A stretch of 64,000 bases of DNA from assembly GCA_024207135.1 (NCBI GenBank), contig CP042428.1:186001-250000 (forward strand), in the 5' to 3' direction. Below are positions 63,342-64,000 of the stretch, piece after piece. Position numbers and translations under genes: made by a program. The notes below the pieces were generated by a model, which saw only the letters and a program-made list of their open reading frames with translations, was not told where the DNA came from and searched no databases. The number at the start of each line of letters is the position of its first letter. The stretch's first letter is position 1. The DNA comes from Arthrobacter sp. C2 (GTDB lineage Bacteria > Actinomycetota > Actinomycetes > Actinomycetales > Micrococcaceae).

Positions 63342-64000
63342 ATGGAATTCAATGAAGAGCCGTTGGCTTTCCCGCGGATCGAGGGGTACCGCACGATCCG
63401 CCACCTGGACGCGGGCTCGGGCGGCAGTGTCTGGGTCGTTGAAGACGAGTCGACACATGACGAACTGGCCGTGAAGATCCTCGGCCAGGATGCTCCCGAG
63501 GATGCCGCCGCAACCGAAGCGCTGGACCTGGACCACGAATTCCTCGTTGAAGCGCTCGGGATCCTCCAGACATCCCAGGGCCCCGGGATCCTGATGGAGT
63601 ATTGCCCGGCCGGTTCCGCGGCGCAGGTCGTGGCGGTGCGTGGCCCGCTGAGCGTGGGGGAGACCATCACCGTGGTCGCCCCGATAGCCGGGGCGCTGGC
63701 GTACCTGCATGCGCGGGGCCTGACCCACGGGGACCTGTCGCCGCGCAACATCCTGTTCACGGCCGAGGGCAAGCCAAAGCTGGGGGACTTCGGGACGCAC
63801 CGCATGGTGGGCCAGTTGCCGGGGGATCTTGGAACCCAGGGCTTCTGTGCCCCGGAAACCTTCAACGGCCCCGAATCCGGCCAGCTCGAACCTGCTCGCG
63901 ATGTGTACGCCTTGGCCGCCTGCACCTGGTACCTTCTGACCGGGCGGCCACCCAATGCGACTGCCAACAGGGTCCCGTTGGGTTCCATGGTTCCGGAGGT
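63342..64000 (+). CDS. Serine/threonine protein kinase, 5' part (runs off the window)
   Basis: The frame opens at ATG 63342 and is uninterrupted to the window end (219 complete codons). A bacterial Hanks-type kinase domain fills it: Gly-rich loop AGSGGSVW (24-31), Lys45 in LAVKIL, catalytic loop H129-G-D131-L-S-P-R-N136, D149-F-G151, and APE at 170-172. The HRD arginine is Gly, so activation need not depend on loop phosphorylation. Whether a membrane helix or sensor domain follows is unknown. TAGAAA at 63330-63335, 6 bases before the ATG, may be a weak -10 for a leaderless start. Confidence 0.88.
   Translation, partial: MEFNEEPLAFPRIEGYRTIRHLDAGSGGSVWVVEDESTHDELAVKILGQDAPEDAAATEALDLDHEFLVEALGILQTSQGPGILMEYCPAGSAAQVVAVRGPLSVGETITVVAPIAGALAYLHARGLTHGDLSPRNILFTAEGKPKLGDFGTHRMVGQLPGDLGTQGFCAPETFNGPESGQLEPARDVYALAACTWYLLTGRPPNATANRVPLGSMVPE

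Overview
The window is core chromosome of a high-GC Gram-positive actinobacterium, most likely of the family Micrococcaceae (Arthrobacter / Paeniglutamicibacter / Glutamicibacter type). Three things support this. There is an intact actinobacterial division and cell wall (dcw) cluster with wag31, sepF and yggT. Gene blocks run in the same order as in Mycobacterium tuberculosis (lpqB-comF-hpf-secA; mraZ to wag31; lipB-lipA-DUF4191-RDD-glnA1-glnE-glnA2-panB). MurE carries an acceptor motif that is not of the meso-diaminopimelate type, as expected for the lysine-type wall of this family. I found no insertion sequence, prophage, CRISPR array, rRNA or tRNA gene.

Layout. 1-6.9 kb: 3' part of lpqB, then comF, hpf, a YcaQ-like DNA glycosylase and secA. 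6.9-11.2 kb: the least understood part, with an Rv3235-family protein and a LysM membrane protein on the minus strand, then a duplicated-fold hypothetical, a SAF-domain membrane protein and a CpaE/MinD-like protein that lacks the P-loop lysine. 11.3-17.6 kb: giant NAD-glutamate dehydrogenase and the PdtaS histidine kinase. 17.7-22.8 kb: LysM lytic transglycosylase, Rv2175c-like DNA-binding protein, polyprenyl synthetase, dinB and a DUF3040 protein. 23.4-42.1 kb: mraZ-rsmH-ftsL-ftsI-murE-murF-mraY-murD-ftsW-murG-murC-ftsQ-ftsZ-pgeF-sepF-yggT-wag31. 42.2-50.1 kb: lspA, rluD-type synthase, dnaE, an SRPBCC protein, hisD and nrdR. 50.2-53.2 kb: ppgK, map, a small SPOR-like protein and panB. 53.3-60 kb: nitrogen block glnA2-glnE-cupin-HTH with convergent glnA1. 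60.2-64 kb: RDD protein, DUF4191 protein, lipA-lipB and the start of a protein kinase.

How it works together. The dcw block makes lipid II (MurC-F, MraY, MurG), polymerises and cross-links it at the septum (FtsW, FtsI), and positions the Z-ring (FtsZ, SepF, FtsQ, FtsL) and pole (Wag31). Many of its genes overlap by 1 or 4 bases, so it is probably translationally coupled, and MraZ boxes sit on its first promoter. In the nitrogen block GlnE should adenylylate GlnA1, which has the target tyrosine, but not GlnA2, which has Trp at that place; a perfect GlnR-type box lies upstream of glnA1.

The main non-obvious signals are regulatory. A TANNNT -10 hexamer lies 6-7 bases before the start codon of about nine genes with no Shine-Dalgarno sequence, which indicates leaderless mRNAs. 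Two identical inverted repeats cover the promoter of a 67-residue HTH gene. Two adjacent inverted repeats precede nrdR. There is an attenuator-like hairpin in the lytic transglycosylase leader, and extra reversed MraZ-like boxes lie upstream of mraZ. No wholly new system is evident; the SAF + P-loop-deviant CpaE-like pair is the best candidate for uncharacterised biology.
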